Source of the DNA: Methylomicrobium sp035916875
GTDB taxonomy: Bacteria > Pseudomonadota > Gammaproteobacteria > Methylococcales > Methylomonadaceae
NCBI RefSeq assembly: GCF_035916875.1
Contig: NZ_JAXUHN010000047.1
Location: 1 to 41,489 of the forward strand
DNA: 41,489 nucleotides
Reading direction: 5' to 3'
In this document: positions 24,477-32,796 of the stretch, piece by piece
Layout: every line of letters begins with the position of its first letter
Position numbering within the stretch: the stretch's first letter is position 1
Notes under the pieces: model-generated
What the model was told of the DNA's origin: nothing
Seen by the model: only the letters and a program-made list of their open reading frames with translations
The model's database searches: none
Position numbers and translations under genes: made by a program

Positions 24477-25076
24477 ATGAAAATCATCATAATTTTATTC
24501 GGCAGTCTGTGTTCTCTTGCTTCGCTCACGGTAACGGCGGGCGTTTATAAATGCACCGACGAGACCGGCAAAGTTGTTTATAAATCGCAAGCCTGTTTGG
24601 CCGGACAAAGCAATGCACAAGTCGATATCAAGACAGGCATCACAAAAGATCTGGATCAGGAAAAACAACAACAACTGTTGAAAGATCAAGCTGAGCAGGC
24701 CAAATTGACCGAACAGGAACAGCAAGAACAAAAAATTGCCGAGAAGCAAGCCAGACTGAAACAGGAAGCGAAAGACGAGAGCGCAAAAAATCAGTTTCTG
24801 ATCAAGAATAACCCGTTACAATATTCAGCGTTTGCGATACCGCCTTACGATCCGGAGCAATTGCCGGCGCTGGTCAAAAATTTTGCAGCGCGGCTTCCGG
24901 ACATCGAGCGCTTTAGACGTTTCGCAGCCGGGAAAGCCCTTGCGACCAACCAATGCGGCCGAGTCGAATCGGTCGAATTGAACAACAAGAGCACGCAAGA
25001 TGCGTTGGTGTTTCTAGTCGATTGCAGCACCGCAAAAAAATATTATCTTAGCGAGCAGGAACTGAAGCCCCAATAA
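24477..25076 (+). CDS. DUF4124-domain exported protein
   Basis: A signal peptide (about 1-21, MKIIIILFGSLCSLASLTVT) is followed by the DUF4124 domain GVYKCTDETGKVVYKSQAC with its paired Cys (about 22-42). A Gln/Glu/Lys-rich coiled coil (about 58-105) and a C-terminal globular part with two Cys (C-G-R... and VDCST) follow. It is probably periplasmic. Family function is unknown. The stop is 4 bp before the SDR gene, so both are probably cotranscribed. Confidence 0.8.
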   Translation: MKIIIILFGSLCSLASLTVTAGVYKCTDETGKVVYKSQACLAGQSNAQVDIKTGITKDLDQEKQQQLLKDQAEQAKLTEQEQQEQKIAEKQARLKQEAKDESAKNQFLIKNNPLQYSAFAIPPYDPEQLPALVKNFAARLPDIERFRRFAAGKALATNQCGRVESVELNNKSTQDALVFLVDCSTAKKYYLSEQELKPQ

Positions 25077-25080
25077 CCCG

Positions 25081-25911
25081 ATGAATGCAGCGAAAACCAT
25101 TTTGATCACCGGCTGTTCGACCGGTATCGGCTATACGACCGCGATGATGTTGAAAAATCGCGGCCATACGGTTATTGCGACCGCGCGTAAGTCTGAAGAT
25201 GTTGCCCGCTTGCAGGCGGAAGGCTTTAACGCTCTGCAACTCGATCTGGCCGACAGCGGCAGCATCAATTTGGCGGTAGAACAAACGCTCGAATCAACCG
25301 GCGGTAAACTGGACGCATTGTTCAACAACGGCGCGTTTGGCCAGCCCGGCGCGGTCGAGGATCTAAGCCGCGAGGTGTTGCGTTTTCAGTTTGAAACCAA
25401 TCTGTTCGGTACGCACGAATTGACCAATCGGATCATTCCGGTGATGAGGGCGCAGGGTCATGGCAGGATCATCTATAACAGCTCGATTCTGGGTTTAATC
25501 GCATTGCCTTTCCGAGGCGCCTACAATGCGAGCAAATTCGCGCTGGAAGGACTGGCCGATACGCTGCGTCTGGAGCTTCTCGATACCGGCATTCATATTT
25601 CACTCATCGAGCCGGGGCCTATCCTGAGTCATTTCCGGCAGAACTCGTTCGCGCTGTATAAACAAAACATCGACACCGAGCACAGCGTGCATCGGGACAA
25701 ATACCGGGCGATGGAAGCGCGTTTGCAAAAAGAAGGCGCGGCGGTGCCTTTTACGCTTCCTGCCGAAGCGGTCGCGGAGAAAGTCGTGCATGCGCTCGAA
25801 GCGAAGCGGCCGAAAATCCGTTATTACGTGACCTTTCCGACTTATTTGTTCGGTACGCTGAAACGGCTATTGCCTTACGCCTGGCTCGACAAGCTACTGA
25901 TCAAGGTGTGA
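25081..25911 (+). CDS. Short-chain dehydrogenase/reductase
   Basis: A classical SDR with a Rossmann fold: TGCSTGIG (10-17), NNGA (82-85), catalytic Ser near 134-135 (YNSSILG) and Y148-x3-K152 (YNASK). Length 276 aa. The sequence near ARKSEDVARLQ suggests NADP(H) use because of the basic residue after the second strand. Substrate cannot be read. The stop codon overlaps an alternative GTG start of the next gene (GTGTGA), so the pair is coupled. Confidence 0.88.
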   Translation: MNAAKTILITGCSTGIGYTTAMMLKNRGHTVIATARKSEDVARLQAEGFNALQLDLADSGSINLAVEQTLESTGGKLDALFNNGAFGQPGAVEDLSREVLRFQFETNLFGTHELTNRIIPVMRAQGHGRIIYNSSILGLIALPFRGAYNASKFALEGLADTLRLELLDTGIHISLIEPGPILSHFRQNSFALYKQNIDTEHSVHRDKYRAMEARLQKEGAAVPFTLPAEAVAEKVVHALEAKRPKIRYYVTFPTYLFGTLKRLLPYAWLDKLLIKV

Positions 25912-25913
25912 CG

Positions 25914-26105
25914 ATGCTGGAACCCGACGAGATCGTGATCGATTGCCCGTATTGCGGCGAGCCGCTCGACGTGCTGGTCGATACCTCGTCCGGTCCTCAG
26001 CGTTATTACGAAGATTGTTCGGTCTGTTGCCGGCCGATCTTGTTCATCCTGTCCGAGGATGCCGCGGGCGAACTGATTCTGGACATCAAGCGTGACGATG
26101 AATGA
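25914..26105 (+). CDS. CPXCG-motif cysteine-rich small protein
   Basis: 63 aa with one CPYCG motif (11-15) and a second Cys pair (CSVCCRPI), likely a metal-binding (zinc ribbon) unit. The family is common in Gammaproteobacteria, often with short genes at operon ends, and has no known function. ATG at 25914 is preferred over GTG at 25908 because AAGGTG lies 5 nt upstream. Confidence 0.85.
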   Translation: MLEPDEIVIDCPYCGEPLDVLVDTSSGPQRYYEDCSVCCRPILFILSEDAAGELILDIKRDDE

Positions 26106-26163
26106 GGTAATGGCGTCATCAATGGCGGTGCTGATAACGCCTCGGTAAATCCGTCAACATGAA

Positions 26164-28059
26164 CTACTCGCCTTGGCGGCTCTTACCGACGGCCCATAAC
26201 GGCAACGCCAACACGATCAAACTTCCGAGCCAATACACCATCTGGCAATTGGTTACGGTATAAATCAACGCCTTTTGCAGCCGTTCGCCGAAATCGGGAT
26301 GCGCTTCAATGAAATCGTGGCCAATCATGAAAGCATAGGTTTCGCCGACGATCAACGCCGGCACCGCCAGAATCAAAACCCAGGCCAGCAGTCTGAACGG
26401 CAACAGAATTATCAGCGCCGCGATCAACAATACCCAGCCTTGCAGCTGGCTGTATGTCAGCGTGGTCATGAAACCGGCGTAGAGCCTGTCCACGAAGATC
26501 GGGTAAGCGGTCGGAAAATTGGTGCCGATCATGATCTGATAGGTTTCGAAAGCCACGAGCACCGCGCCGGCAACCGCCAATAGCGCGCTCAATTTATACA
26601 CGCCGCCGGTCTTTGCAGTCCCGCCGACGATGCCGGCCAAGACTTGCCGCCAGTTTTGCTCGCCGCCGATCGCCCCGAGCACTAGCAGTCCCAACGTTCC
26701 GGCCACCGGGATTAAGGTCAACGGATACGGAATGTTCAGATAGCGCCCGTTCAATCCCAGCGCCTGCGCCTTATAAAAGGCCAGCGCGACAAAGGTCAAA
26801 AATAAATAGCGGCTCCAGGCGAATAGGAAGGCGCAGCTTTTGGCAATGCGTAACAATTCCGCGCCCTGACGTAGCAGCAGCGCGCCCAGGGCGATACCAA
26901 GGCCCGCAATCGACAGCGCATGAAAGCGCTCCAGGTTGTTGTAGCTGGTGTACCAAAGATCGGCGGTCTGATTGACCTGCAGGGCGCTGAGCATTCCGGC
27001 AAAGCCAACGAATGCCAGCAGCGGCAGAGCCGAGAGCGACTGCAAGCGGCTGGCGTAAAAACCGACCACCGCCAGCACGGTCAATAAACTCGCGACTAAC
27101 ACTCGCAACGGCCAATTCGGGTTTTCGATGACCTTGCCGGTCAACGGAAACACCGGCTCACGATCCACCGAGTAAAGCCCCCAGCTTGCGCCGACCACGC
27201 CCTCCAGCTTGCTCTTCCAGGGCTGGTTAAACGCCTCGACGATATTGATGTCAAAGCCATTTTTATTGGCAACCTGCACTAGCGAGCGAATGAATTTGGC
27301 TTCGTTGACCACGCTCGGTACCGCAGGTCCCCGCTGACGCCCCGTGCTTGGCCAGCCGGATTCGCCGATCAGGATCGGTTTTCCGGGATAGGCGTCGCGG
27401 ATTCTCTGATAATTCTTCACGATATGTTCGGCGGTTTTATCGACCGGTAACGGTTCGTCTTCCCAATACGGCAGGATGTGCACGGTAAAAAAGTCGACTT
27501 CTTTCGCTATTTCGGGATAACGCATGTAAAACGACCAGACATCCGCATAGGACACCGGCTGCTTGACCGCCTGCTTGACCCGGCGGATATAACTCAGCAA
27601 TTGCTCGGGCTCGAGCTCGCCGCGCAGCAGCACTTCGTTGCCGACGATCACGCGGGTAATCACGTCCGGATAGGCGTTCGCCGCCTTGATCAAGGCGGTA
27701 ATCTCTTCCTCGTTTTCCTTCGCCACCGTGGGGCCGCCAATCCAGGCGCCCTGAATCATTTTCAGGCCGTATTTGCGCGCCATCGCCGGCAACTCGGTCA
27801 ACCCTTTCGAACTCGCATAGGTCCGGATCGTATGGGTCTGGCCGGCCAACAAGCGTAAATCCTCGTCGATTTCCTGAGCGCTCGGAAAGACTTCGGTCAG
27901 CGGACTATGATCCTCGCGAAATGGCGCGAATGAAACACTATTGACCTTGCCGCCGGGCACATCGACGCCGGCGTCCTGCGGCAGATTGTTCAGCCAAGTG
28001 ATCAAGGCATTGACGACCACCACCAACGCGATAAAGAAAAGGGTCCGTGCAAGTCTCAT
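26164..28059 (-). CDS. Membrane GH17-family glucan-modifying protein
   Basis: An N-terminal anchor or signal (MRLARTLFFIALVVVVNALI) is followed by a periplasmic glycoside hydrolase family 17 domain (about 35-315). Catalytic acid/base Glu142 lies in VIVGNEVLLRGE and the nucleophile Glu233 in IGESGWPSTG. About eight to nine membrane segments (about 319-620) follow. This layout is like proteobacterial GH17 glucanosyltransferases that process periplasmic beta-1,3-glucans or cyclic glucans (NdvB-like context). No glycosyltransferase partner is adjacent. Substrate is inferred from the family. Confidence 0.88.
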   Translation of the reverse strand: MRLARTLFFIALVVVVNALITWLNNLPQDAGVDVPGGKVNSVSFAPFREDHSPLTEVFPSAQEIDEDLRLLAGQTHTIRTYASSKGLTELPAMARKYGLKMIQGAWIGGPTVAKENEEEITALIKAANAYPDVITRVIVGNEVLLRGELEPEQLLSYIRRVKQAVKQPVSYADVWSFYMRYPEIAKEVDFFTVHILPYWEDEPLPVDKTAEHIVKNYQRIRDAYPGKPILIGESGWPSTGRQRGPAVPSVVNEAKFIRSLVQVANKNGFDINIVEAFNQPWKSKLEGVVGASWGLYSVDREPVFPLTGKVIENPNWPLRVLVASLLTVLAVVGFYASRLQSLSALPLLAFVGFAGMLSALQVNQTADLWYTSYNNLERFHALSIAGLGIALGALLLRQGAELLRIAKSCAFLFAWSRYLFLTFVALAFYKAQALGLNGRYLNIPYPLTLIPVAGTLGLLVLGAIGGEQNWRQVLAGIVGGTAKTGGVYKLSALLAVAGAVLVAFETYQIMIGTNFPTAYPIFVDRLYAGFMTTLTYSQLQGWVLLIAALIILLPFRLLAWVLILAVPALIVGETYAFMIGHDFIEAHPDFGERLQKALIYTVTNCQMVYWLGSLIVLALPLWAVGKSRQGE

Positions 28060-28189
28060 AAGTTAAGGAAAGTCCAGGAAAAAATTTACCTGCTATCATA
28101 GCGCCCAAAGGCCGGAATTGCCAATGGGCTATGCGGCTATTAAACAGACCTCGACTGGCATATCAAATCAAACTAGTACAACAAAATCG

Positions 28190-29050
28190 ATGAAAAATAC
28201 ACTTCGAGCCCTGATCGAACAGACCGGCATCAAAGCCGCTCCCGCCGTGTATGATTGTTTGGGCGCGATGATCGCCGAACAGGCGGAATTCGAATTCCTC
28301 TTTACCAGTGGCTTCGGCCTATCGGCTTCTCTACTCGGCAAACCTGACATGGGTTATCTGAGCGCCAGCGAGATGATAGCCGCGGCCTGCCGGATCGCAA
28401 ACAGCGTTTCGATTCCCTTGATCGCCGACATGGATACCGGCTACGGTAATCCGCTGAACGTGATCCGCACGGTCCAGGAAATCGCCCCCTCGAAAGTCGC
28501 CGGCATCATCCTGGAAGATCAGGAATGGCCGAAAAAATGCGGGCATTTCGAAGACAAACGGGTAATTCCGATGCAGGAGCAAGCCGAAAAAATCAAGGCG
28601 GCGGTCTATGCGCGCGGCGATTCGAACCTGGTGATCATCGGTCGAACCGATGCCCGCGCGATCGAGGGTTTGCAGGGAGCCATCGCCAGAGGCGAACGCT
28701 ATCTCGAAGCCGGCGCGGACGTGTTGTTTATTGAAGCGCCGCAGTCCCGGGACGAACTGGAAGAGATCGCCCGCCATTTTACCGGAGTTCCGCTGTTCGC
28801 GAACATCATCGAAGGCGGGAAGACCCCGAACTTGTCGGTTCGGGAGCTTGAAGAGATGGGCTACAAGCTGGCGGCTTTTTCCCTGTCCGGCTTATTTTCG
28901 GTGACACAGGCGCTGAAGGATTGCTTTGGCAACTTGAAACAGGATGGTTCGACCGAAAATATCAATAAAGATCTGTCATTTGAACAATTTAAGGAAGTGA
29001 TTCATATCGACAAGCATATTGAACTGGAAAGGAAATTCGGGCTTTCTTGA
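28190..29050 (+). CDS. Isocitrate lyase / PEP-mutase superfamily enzyme
   Basis: A 286-aa TIM-barrel enzyme. Mg-binding DMDTGYGN (80-87) and the family loop KKCGH (115-119; the lyase loop Cys) are present, with EDQEWPKKCGHFEDK following. Arg and Glu residues in GRTDA and FIEAP match. This fits the PrpB/oxaloacetate-decarboxylase/PEP-mutase-like family; the substrate (2-methylisocitrate, dimethylmalate, oxaloacetate or phosphonate) is not decidable. The start at 28190 (MKNTLRALIEQTG) is chosen because the preceding 24 codons of the ORF are unlike the family; no good ribosome-binding site is visible. Confidence 0.85.
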   Translation: MKNTLRALIEQTGIKAAPAVYDCLGAMIAEQAEFEFLFTSGFGLSASLLGKPDMGYLSASEMIAAACRIANSVSIPLIADMDTGYGNPLNVIRTVQEIAPSKVAGIILEDQEWPKKCGHFEDKRVIPMQEQAEKIKAAVYARGDSNLVIIGRTDARAIEGLQGAIARGERYLEAGADVLFIEAPQSRDELEEIARHFTGVPLFANIIEGGKTPNLSVRELEEMGYKLAAFSLSGLFSVTQALKDCFGNLKQDGSTENINKDLSFEQFKEVIHIDKHIELERKFGLS

Positions 29051-29074
29051 ATCCGCCATCTATGCAGTAAGCTT

Positions 29075-29152
29075 GTAGGGTACGCACCGCGTACCTTTTT
29101 TGAGGCTTGATTCACCGGAACACTTTGAAAAGGTACGCGGTGCGTACCCTAC
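29075..29152. repeat. REP-like perfect 25-bp inverted repeat
   Basis: Arms at 29075-29099 and 29128-29152 are perfect complements over 25 bp (GTAGGGTACGCACCGCGTAC... ), with a 28-nt loop. It lies between the PEP-mutase-like gene and the SRPBCC gene. This GTAGGGTACGCACC type is a widespread intergenic repeat in proteobacteria. It might also terminate transcription. Confidence 0.8.
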
Positions 29153-29190
29153 GATACTAACATTAAGCTTCGTCACCTAGGAGAAAAGAA

Positions 29191-29715
29191 ATGATCGAAT
29201 CCATTGTTATCACAGTTGTCGTTCTTTTCGCCGCCCTGCTGATCTATGCGGCAACCCGGCCCGATACTTTCCGTGTTGAACGCTCGATAAGCATCAAAGT
29301 CCTTCCAGAAAAAATCTTTCCCCTGATCAACGATTTTCACCAATGGGAGCCCTGGTCGCCCTGGGAGAAAGTCGATCCCGCGATAAAGCGCAGCTATAGC
29401 GGAGCCGTCAGCGGCGAGGGCGCAATCTATGAATGGAACGGCAACAAGGAAATAGGTCGGGGCCGAATGGAAATCATCGAGTCTTCACCTCGCTCCAAAG
29501 TGTTGATCCAAATCGATTTCATCAAACCCTTCGAAGCTCACAATACCATCGAATTCACGCTCGTAACCCATGGCGACGCCACGATGGTTACTCAAGCCAT
29601 GTATGGACACTGCCCATACATTTCCAAGCTGATCGGCATCTTTTTCAGCATGGACAAGATGGTTGGCAAAAAATATGAGGAGGGCCTCGCGAATCTGAAA
29701 GCCATCAGCGAGTAA
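29191..29715 (+). CDS. SRPBCC-family (polyketide cyclase-like) membrane-anchored protein
   Basis: One N-terminal membrane anchor (about 3-22, SIVITVVVLFAALLIYAATR) and a START/SRPBCC domain (about 30-172) with the family start FRVERSISIKVLPEKIFPLINDFHQWEPWSPW and a late GTxxxW-like Trp pattern. It probably binds a small lipid-like ligand. An AGGAG ribosome-binding site lies 10 nt before ATG. It is isolated; no partner is near. Function is unknown. Confidence 0.85.
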   Translation: MIESIVITVVVLFAALLIYAATRPDTFRVERSISIKVLPEKIFPLINDFHQWEPWSPWEKVDPAIKRSYSGAVSGEGAIYEWNGNKEIGRGRMEIIESSPRSKVLIQIDFIKPFEAHNTIEFTLVTHGDATMVTQAMYGHCPYISKLIGIFFSMDKMVGKKYEEGLANLKAISE

Positions 29716-29718
29716 ACA

Positions 29719-29987
29719 GTGAGAAAAAGCCGGGCTTATTGTGGATAAGGAGGTGTAAATAATTGTGCATCAATTTATCCACAATCCATCAACAAATTGG
29801 CAGCCATTAAAAAGACAACTTGCCATGTAACATAAGCCGTTGATAGTTATATGTTATATTGTCTTACCCACAGATTTTTTCAGGCTAATAGTAGTAAATA
29901 GCTTTTAAATACTTTCATTTTATTATGATTAGAAAGTAAGCACCATTTTGACAAAAAATACCTTCCTATATAAATCAGTAAGATACG
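29719..29987 (+). repeat. Noncoding repeat copy 2 with DnaA boxes
   Basis: Homologue of 22849-23118. Intact boxes: complement of TTATCCACA at 29740-29748 and TTATCCACA at 29775-29783; an 8-of-9 match at 29764-29772 and a degenerate one at 29752-29760. The IHF-like core is at 29788-29799. Its end resembles the first codons of the POT gene, without a start codon, so it may be the relic of a second POT copy. Confidence 0.8.
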
Positions 29988-30009
29988 GAATGCCTTTGCG
30001 CTTTCTGCT

Positions 30010-30522
30010 TTATATATCCATAAACAACATCGGTAACCCATAAGTCACCACAAAATAACCGAATGCCAAAATCAGGCTCGCGCCACGCTCGAAAGCAAAG
30101 GACTGCCGCAAAATGTAAGCGACGATCGCCAGATACCATAGCACCAGCAAGGCACCGATGCCGATCGAAATTTCTTCCGCTTTTTCCCGATGGGTCATCA
30201 CCATCCAGAAATACAGCCCTTCGGTGAAGGTGGCCAGCGTCATGATAAAGTTTTCGCAGACGAAAATCGCGGTGAACAGTTGATAAAAATTATGCCGTTT
30301 TTTGAGCAGTAGCAATAACACCGTGATGGACGAAAATGCCATAATGGTCCGCAACATGACTTCCAATGAGCCGTCCGCGGGATCGGCAATCAGGCCCTCG
30401 ACAATCATTCCCGAAATCAGGTAAAAAATCACCGTCTTCCACATGAACGATTTGGAAGGTGTTAAATCGAGGGGATTATTGCGAAACCAGCAAAGCGCAA
30501 GGTATTGGATTAATAAACTCAT
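30010..30522 (-). CDS. Small polytopic membrane protein, unknown
   Basis: I do not recognise this 170-aa protein. About five hydrophobic segments (about 28-45, 55-75, 82-105, 120-140, 145-165) follow a short N-terminus (MSLLIQYLALCWFRNNPLDL). The opening, Trp-Phe-Arg-Asn-Asn-Pro near the start, resembles small Yip1-like proteins, as does the unrelated gene at 9826, but identity is low and no motif supports a name. It lies divergently from the fructosamine-kinase gene's far side and has no clear partner. Confidence 0.7.
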   Translation of the reverse strand: MSLLIQYLALCWFRNNPLDLTPSKSFMWKTVIFYLISGMIVEGLIADPADGSLEVMLRTIMAFSSITVLLLLLKKRHNFYQLFTAIFVCENFIMTLATFTEGLYFWMVMTHREKAEEISIGIGALLVLWYLAIVAYILRQSFAFERGASLILAFGYFVVTYGLPMLFMDI

Positions 30523-30637
30523 GATTTAAATGCCGCACAAAAAAGATGGTTATTTGGAATTAAGAAAACTGCCGATTATACCGGTTGTATCCATGTATCG
30601 CGATAATCCAATCTTAAGCGAGTGCTTGGTGAGTCAG

Positions 30638-31522
30638 TTAAACGCCGAGTTCGGCCAACAATTGCATTGTCATATTTTCGGCCTGGCGCTGGTAGCCGCC
30701 ACCGAAAAGGTTCAGATGATTCAGGATGTGATAAAGATTGTAAAGCGTCTTGCGGACCGGATAGCCTGCATCGAGAGGCCAGATTTCATCGTAGGCCTGA
30801 TAAAAATCCTTGTCGTAGCCGCCGAACAATTCGGTCATCGCGATGTCGGCCTCGCGGTCTCCGTAATAGCAGGCCGGATCGAAAATGACCGGCTGGCCCT
30901 GCCTGTCCGCCGCGCTGTTGCCGGCCCACAGATCGCCGTGAAGGAGTGACGGTTCCGGTCGGTAGCCGTCGAACAGGCCATCCAAAGCGCCGCACAGACG
31001 TTCGCCCTGGCTTTGCAAACGGCTTGAGCAACCGTTATGGCCGGCCAACTGCAACTGAAAACCGAGGCGCCTTTCGCGCCAAAATTCTATCCAATCTTTG
31101 CTGCGTGTATTTACTTGTAGCGTACTGCCGATGGTATTGTTCCGACGCCAGCCGAAATAAGGCTGCTTATGCCGGTGCAATTCGGCAAGTTGCCGCCCAA
31201 GCAGCCGTTGCGATTGTTGATCGGAGCGGCCAAATTCCAGATATTCGAGTACCAAAAAAGCTTGTGTGCCGGACTCGCCATGAACGATTGGAGCGGGCGC
31301 GCGCACCACGCCGATACTGGAGATTTCCTGCAAGCCGTCGAATTCGGCAGTGAACATGTCCGCCAGTTCACGGCGATTCAGTTTAACGAAATAAGACCGG
31401 TCGCGGCCTTGCAATCGATAGGCCGAGTTGATATCGCCGCCGCCCAACGGTCGCGCGGCGGCGAAATGGAAGTCTTGATCGGTTGCGAGATTGATCCGCT
31501 CGGCAATTGCTTGCCAGTTCAT
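30638..31522 (-). CDS. Fructosamine kinase family protein
   Basis: A kinase-fold protein (294 aa) that phosphorylates ketoamine adducts on proteins or small molecules, starting deglycation. P-loop-like GGGDINSAYRL (27-37), Lys in FVKLNR, the catalytic HGDLWAGN (195-202) and metal-binding DPACYYGDREADIAMTE (215-231, key D, D, E) match the family (FN3K/YniA). Length is normal. It is 23 bp downstream of the cytochrome c4 gene on the same strand, which may make an operon. Confidence 0.9.
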   Translation of the reverse strand: MNWQAIAERINLATDQDFHFAAARPLGGGDINSAYRLQGRDRSYFVKLNRRELADMFTAEFDGLQEISSIGVVRAPAPIVHGESGTQAFLVLEYLEFGRSDQQSQRLLGRQLAELHRHKQPYFGWRRNNTIGSTLQVNTRSKDWIEFWRERRLGFQLQLAGHNGCSSRLQSQGERLCGALDGLFDGYRPEPSLLHGDLWAGNSAADRQGQPVIFDPACYYGDREADIAMTELFGGYDKDFYQAYDEIWPLDAGYPVRKTLYNLYHILNHLNLFGGGYQRQAENMTMQLLAELGV

Positions 31523-31545
31523 TCTATCGTACTGAAAGAAGCCGT

Positions 31546-32112
31546 TTAAAGCGAGCCGAAGTAAGCAGCCAGCGCTTTCATGTCGTCATCGGAAAGCGTG
31601 CTCGCCATGCTTTGCATAGGGCCGCCTTGACGAGTGCCTTCTTTGAAATTCTTCAGCTGGGCCACCAAATACCCCGGATGCTGTCCCGCCAACCGCGGAA
31701 TCTGCGCACTGCCTTGCGCTTGTGCGCCATGACAACCGAGGCACATCCCGGATTTGTCCGCACCCGTTTTAACCAACGCCGCATCGCCACCTGCTTTTGC
31801 CGCGGGTTGACCCGCAAAATAAGCGGCGAGATTTTCGATATCCTGATCATTCAAATTGCCGATCATGCTCTGCATCATCGGATTTGTACGGGCGCCGGAT
31901 TTGAACGCCTTCAGTTGAGCAGCCAAATAGGCCGGTTGCTGAGCCGCCAGATTGGGCCATTGCGAATTGCTGCTTTTGCCGTTCGGTCCATGGCAACCGG
32001 CGCACATCGCCGCTTTCTCGGCGCCTGCCGCCGCATCGGCCGCCAGCGCCGGAACCGCATGGGAATAAGCCAGGACAAGACACGCGGACAGGGAATGCTT
32101 CAATGAAAACAT
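31546..32112 (-). CDS. Di-heme cytochrome c4-like
   Basis: An exported diheme electron carrier in the periplasm, 188 aa. A signal peptide (about 1-24, cleaved near VPALAADA) is followed by two c-type domains: CAGCH (37-41) and CLGCH (124-128), with distal Met ligands in the NPMMQSM and GPMQSM segments. The repeat structure is typical of cytochrome c4, which usually feeds terminal oxidases. The AT-rich leader at 32113-32160 lies next to it. Confidence 0.92.
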   Translation of the reverse strand: MFSLKHSLSACLVLAYSHAVPALAADAAAGAEKAAMCAGCHGPNGKSSNSQWPNLAAQQPAYLAAQLKAFKSGARTNPMMQSMIGNLNDQDIENLAAYFAGQPAAKAGGDAALVKTGADKSGMCLGCHGAQAQGSAQIPRLAGQHPGYLVAQLKNFKEGTRQGGPMQSMASTLSDDDMKALAAYFGSL

Positions 32113-32248
32113 AATCTACCTCATAATGGTTATTATATGAATTAACGCTGGTGAGATATTAACGACGGGGAGGAGGATCTTTAACACCCTTTTCACCAGT
32201 CTCTGGAACGCCCGGTAAGTTCCGGCAACATATCACTTCGACCATTCA

Positions 32249-32276
32249 CTTACAACTACTATCCGTCCCGTATAAT
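32249..32276 (+). promoter_or_regulatory. Promoter of the NUDIX gene
   Basis: A perfect TATAAT -10 element (32271-32276) with a weak -35 (CTTACA, 32249-32254, spacer 16) lies 24 bp before the ATG of the NUDIX gene. The strong -10 and weak -35 suggest moderate activity or activator dependence. Confidence 0.5.
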
Positions 32277-32300
32277 AAAAAGTTCAGCAGGTGCAGCCTA

Positions 32301-32795
32301 ATGCAGGAGAAAGAAAATCCATCATTTCCGGAACCGATGATCGGCGTCGGCGGCCTCTTGGTTAACAGGCAAAACCAGGTACTGTTGATCAAGCGCGACA
32401 AACCGCCCGCGCAAGGGTTATGGTCGGTGCCGGGCGGTAAGCTCGAAGCCGGCGAAGCGCTAGTCGAATGCTGCCGGCGGGAAGTGAAGGAGGAAACCGG
32501 TCTGGAGGTGAACGTGCTATCGATCGCCGCGGTGGTCGAACGGCGCATCGAAAACTTTCATTATGTGATTGTCGATTTTTTGGTCGAATTAGTGGACGAG
32601 CAAAACAACATCCCTGTTGCAGCGAGCGACGTCTCGGAGGCGCGCTGGATAGACCTCGAGAAAATCGGCGACTATCCCTTGGTGACCGGATTATCCGCAA
32701 TCATCCAGCGGACAGCGGCCGACCGCAGCGGCGGGCTCCACGCCCCGGAGGAATCGGATACCGATTTCATCCTGCCGAGACGGGACAATCTATAG
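32301..32795 (+). CDS. NUDIX hydrolase
   Basis: A cytoplasmic nucleoside-diphosphate hydrolase with a full Nudix box: G46x5E52x7RE(60-61)VKEE(64-65)TGL. The N-terminal VGGLLVNRQNQVLLIKR and WSVPGGKLEAGE follow the ADP-ribose/MutT-like pattern. Length 164 aa with a short tail. The substrate cannot be deduced. It converges with the SulP gene with only one base between their ends. Confidence 0.88.
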   Translation: MQEKENPSFPEPMIGVGGLLVNRQNQVLLIKRDKPPAQGLWSVPGGKLEAGEALVECCRREVKEETGLEVNVLSIAAVVERRIENFHYVIVDFLVELVDEQNNIPVAASDVSEARWIDLEKIGDYPLVTGLSAIIQRTAADRSGGLHAPEESDTDFILPRRDNL

Positions 32796-32796
32796 A

